A stretch of DNA of 8,170 nt. Origin: Chloroflexota bacterium (GTDB taxonomy: Bacteria; Chloroflexota; Dehalococcoidia; GIF9; AB-539-J10). The stretch covers positions 286,697 through 294,866 of the forward strand of contig CP070793.1 of assembly GCA_020346965.1 (NCBI GenBank). The letters are read 5' to 3'. The notes under the pieces are model-generated. The model did no database searches, was not told where the DNA came from, and saw nothing but the letters and a program-made list of their open reading frames with translations. Shown piece after piece: positions 6,183 through 8,170 of the stretch; position 1 is the first letter of the stretch, and each line of letters starts with the position of its first letter. The translations under genes were made by a program, and so were the position numbers.

Positions 6183-6261
6183 GATGACTTATCCTCACTT
6201 TAATTCACGCTTTTTCACAATCTCAATAGCTGCCCGATATCCTTGACAATCACCGCCGACA

Positions 6262-6312
6262 CCAGTAGACAGTAGCCAGGATTCAATAGTCAGTAGTTAG
6301 CGGTTAATAGCC
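6262..6312. repeat. Short degenerate CAGTAG / TTAATAGCC-type repeats
   Basis: CAGTAG occurs three times within about 35 bp, together with related ATAG, TTAG and AATAGCC words. It looks like a low-complexity or slippage-derived patch next to repeat copy C. No function can be assigned. Confidence 0.4.
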
Positions 6313-6313
6313 A

Positions 6314-6391
6314 GCTCTCCGTGGGGACAGAGAGCGGCGCCTTATTGGCGTCACTCTATTGTAGGCATTGCCCTTTATGCTGTCATTCCGG
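6314..6391. repeat. Dispersed diverged repeat, copy C (right half only)
   Basis: This matches 448-522 through GTGGGG, GGCGC.T.ATT and the shared run CACTCTATTGT.GGCA, then TATGCTGTCA. It also matches the inner block of copy B. The left half seen in copies A and B is absent and is replaced by the CAGTAG-rich patch. Confidence 0.55.
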
Positions 6392-6399
6392 GGAAATAA

Positions 6400-6519
6400 T
6401 ACCTAGTTCAAAGTAGACCTGATTGGTACGGCGTCCCTGGAATTCAGGAAGACACAGCTGCATATGTGACTGTACAGAAGTCAGAAATGTTCAATGGCAG
6501 GAATTATGTGAACTGCTAA
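6400..6519 (+). pseudogene. Possible 3' remnant of an unidentified plus-strand gene
   Basis: The frame from 6400 to TAA at 6517-6519 translates to a protein-like string (WYGVPGIQEDTAAYVTVQKS, then EMFNGRNYVNC). It has no plausible start codon or ribosome site, and a TAA lies immediately upstream in frame. It could be the tail of a deleted gene left beside repeat copy C, or chance. The stretch 6234-6542 holds nothing else beyond the repeats. Confidence 0.2.
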
Positions 6520-6542
6520 TAACACCCTTTAGTATTATGTGC

Positions 6543-7625
6543 TTAATCCTTTCCCACCGAATAAGACGGCACAAGTGCTGCTGCAATTGCCAAGGCCGTC
6601 CCGATATATAAACCTGACCACAAAAATAGTGCTATCAAACCGGTAATTATCAGCCCGATTCTTCTCCGAGTGGTCAGTATCGGCTTATCGCGTACGGCGT
6701 AGAGCAAAGTGACTACTCCGAGAATAACCGAAACAGCAAAGATAATTACAGTTATCATAGCTTCTCCATGAAAACCGGTAACTGTAAAGGTTAAGAACAT
6801 TTGATAGAGAATGCTAACACCTGATCCCAGAAAGGCCAGGCCGGCGAACGATGCAAGCCACTTGGATATGCCTTTCGGCGCCCTGCCCTTCCGACTGCGC
6901 AAATATAATATTATTCCCCCGATAACTAATACCAAGATTATCGGCAATAATGCGACGAACTGGTTCTGCCCTTCCCAGGCATAAACCTTCTGCAGACTAT
7001 ACTGAACCATTATCAATTCTAGCGGAGTGAATGATTCAGTGTAGCCGACTACAAGACCGTATTTTGCAGCCTCTTCATCATGATCATGGTTTTCATGGTC
7101 TTCATCGGTATGGGTATCATCATTCTCCGCAGTACCGAAAACAACAACATAATATATGCCGTCTACGGGAGCATTAGTGGTCATAGTAGCGACCTCATAG
7201 AACCATCCGGGGGAAAAGGCTTCATATGTCGCGCTTCCCGGATCGCGGCCCTCTACCATGGTAGCGCCATATCCAGCAGGCACTTCAATATGATCGGGTA
7301 CTTCATCGCCCTGAGTCATTTCAGGAACCAGTAATGCAAACGAAGGCAAGAAGCCACCTTCAGCCGGGCTTTCCGGTGTCAGTAAAGCTAACTGTATCTT
7401 TTCACCACGTGACATACTGAATTTATAATATTCTCCTTCGTCCAGATGATCTAGCTCATCATAAATAGCCCATGATTTCACCGGATCGTCAATATGATAT
7501 GCAGTCGCTGGGCTGTGATTCTCTCCGGGAAACACTGGAGAATGAGCTAAAGCTGTACCCGCCGGAACTAGAACTAGTAATGCAATAAATATTGGTACGA
7601 ATTTGAGAAATCTTGTTTTAAGCAT
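6543..7625 (-). CDS. Signal-peptide membrane protein with His/Asp-rich loop, unknown function
   Basis: I do not recognise a named family for this 360-residue protein. It has a signal peptide (about 1-27, ending ALAHS) and an outward-facing region of about 190 residues. The motifs SPATAYHIDDPVKSWAIYDEL, EYYKFSMSRGEKIQLALLTP and GFLPSFALLVPE suggest a beta-rich pre-peptidase-like sandwich. A His/Asp/Glu-rich stretch (169-186, DDTHTDEDHENHDHDEEA) could bind metal ions such as zinc, copper or nickel. Four membrane helices follow at about 223-243, 257-281, 287-311 and 323-352, separated by basic loops (RSRKGR, TTRRR). The ATG has an excellent AAGGAGGTG 8 nt upstream. It starts 46 nt after the stop of the multi-helix protein gene at 7672, so the two form an operon. 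A sensing or metal-handling membrane role is a guess from composition. Confidence 0.75.
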   Translation of the reverse strand: MLKTRFLKFVPIFIALLVLVPAGTALAHSPVFPGENHSPATAYHIDDPVKSWAIYDELDHLDEGEYYKFSMSRGEKIQLALLTPESPAEGGFLPSFALLVPEMTQGDEVPDHIEVPAGYGATMVEGRDPGSATYEAFSPGWFYEVATMTTNAPVDGIYYVVVFGTAENDDTHTDEDHENHDHDEEAAKYGLVVGYTESFTPLELIMVQYSLQKVYAWEGQNQFVALLPIILVLVIGGIILYLRSRKGRAPKGISKWLASFAGLAFLGSGVSILYQMFLTFTVTGFHGEAMITVIIFAVSVILGVVTLLYAVRDKPILTTRRRIGLIITGLIALFLWSGLYIGTALAIAAALVPSYSVGKD

Positions 7626-7671
7626 TTTTGGAACACCTCCTTAGGATTAGTTCGATAGTCATATCACCAAC

Positions 7672-8169
7672 CTATCTTCTAATTTTGAGAAATGCGAGTC
7701 CGGCAAAAACCCAGGCAAGACCATGTAGTATCAGCGGTATCCACATGAATTCCAGGCGACTCAGATTTACTATGCTTCTCCCATATCCTATAGGTGTAGG
7801 CAGGTAGAGCCATATTAAGAATACAACGTAGATTGCAGTTACCAACCAATACACTTTCTTGTTTGCTTTTAAAGCATACATGTATGTGAACACAAACATG
7901 AAGATAAATCCAGAGAAAAACATGGGCCACATGTCGGGACTGCTGAAAAATGAAGTATTAAAAATAGCGACTATAACGGCATGAATTGCGACATAGCTCT
8001 CGAGCAGGATTATCCATTTCTTATTGAAATGCATCGAGGTCCAAGCCAATGTAACCTGTGTGAACAGCAAGAACATATAGAAGAATCCAGAGAGCAACTG
8101 CGGATCGGTCGCCATGGGATGGAACCAGAAGGTATATACGAGTGCCCAGGCAAATACATACATATGGGT
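7672..8169 (-). CDS. Multi-pass membrane protein, 5' end cut by window edge
   Basis: This protein is strongly hydrophobic and aromatic, with about six possible membrane segments (about 1-14, 22-44, 50-69, 78-98, 103-121 and 139-159, counted from the ATG at 8163). Short basic loops (FNKKW, ANKKVY) and a C-terminal KIRR suggest the end faces the cytoplasm. The frame stays open to the edge (codons for T and H precede the ATG), and no ribosome site is visible in the 7 nt shown. The true start is therefore probably outside. No catalytic motif or known family is apparent. It precedes the His-rich membrane protein gene by 46 nt on the same strand, so the two products probably act together. This region is visibly more A/T-rich than the protease operon. 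Confidence 0.7.
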   Translation of the reverse strand, partial: THMYVFAWALVYTFWFHPMATDPQLLSGFFYMFLLFTQVTLAWTSMHFNKKWIILLESYVAIHAVIVAIFNTSFFSSPDMWPMFFSGFIFMFVFTYMYALKANKKVYWLVTAIYVVFLIWLYLPTPIGYGRSIVNLSRLEFMWIPLILHGLAWVFAGLAFLKIRR

Positions 8170-8170
8170 A

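Larger units (their letters stand above)
5361..6233. repeat. Tandem duplication unit 2 (about 870 bp)
   Basis: This is the upstream copy in transcription order. Over the promoter core, 57 nt (5064-5119 against 6131-6186) differ at only about two positions. The encoded proteins differ at well over a third of residues. Homology fades beyond about 6233. Confidence 0.75.

Noticed and set aside
5761..6246. Plus-strand ORF of 161 codons
   Set aside because: It runs antisense through the start of paralogue 2, its leader and its promoter, all supported by conservation with unit 1.
6243..6271. Plus-strand TTGACA with TAGACA downstream as a promoter
   Set aside because: There is no convincing plus-strand gene downstream and the -10 box lies in a low-complexity patch.
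6262..6312. CRISPR-like array of short repeats
   Set aside because: The units are about 6 bp, irregular and without spacers of constant length.

Overview
This is a bacterial window with nine protein genes, most of them for secreted or membrane-bound products. Strong AGGAGG-type ribosome sites and one very clear pair of sigma-70-type promoters support a bacterial origin. The anchoring style (signal peptide, beta-sandwich domains, one C-terminal membrane helix, then an Arg-rich tail) suits a single-membrane lineage. The overall style suggests a Chloroflexota/Dehalococcoidia-like environmental genome, but that is an impression and no marker gene here proves it.

Layout. A plus-strand CAP/SCP-domain gene is cut by the left edge (2-373). 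It converges on a minus-strand ABM-type small monooxygenase-fold gene (476-781). From 1064 to 5949 every gene lies on the minus strand. In transcription order these are two tandem paralogous small secreted proteins (5455-5949, then 4389-4883), a trypsin-like serine protease whose C-terminus carries the same domain (2854-4272), a DUF916-like membrane-anchored multi-domain surface protein (1535-2857), and a small FN3-like secreted protein (1064-1534). The last three overlap or abut (ATGA overlap, then TAG|ATG), so they are translationally coupled. Further right are two minus-strand membrane-protein genes (6543-7625, and 7672 to beyond the right edge). The second is cut by the window end.

How the parts fit. 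The small proteins and the protease tail share a domain of about 125 residues. Its layout (a YTV.G.D.K..{8}GYM stretch, an L.N segment, and a final Y.{3}ITFTV strand) resembles the WxL domain of Gram-positive cell-surface proteins with aromatic substitutions. WxL proteins are typically encoded beside DUF916 transmembrane proteins, as here. I propose a divergent WxL/DUF916-like surface module that includes a protease. This is inference from patterns, not a database match.

Non-coding content is rich. The two small-protein genes lie in a tandem duplication of about 870 bp (4296-5165 and 5361-6233, offset about 1066 bp). Each copy has a near-consensus promoter (TTTACA-17-TATAAT) and a leader of about 195 nt containing hairpins that are preserved with different bases. 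The promoter block is far better conserved than the coding sequence. A dispersed, diverged repeat of about 125 bp occurs at 398-522, 927-1043 and, as a half-length copy, 6314-6391.
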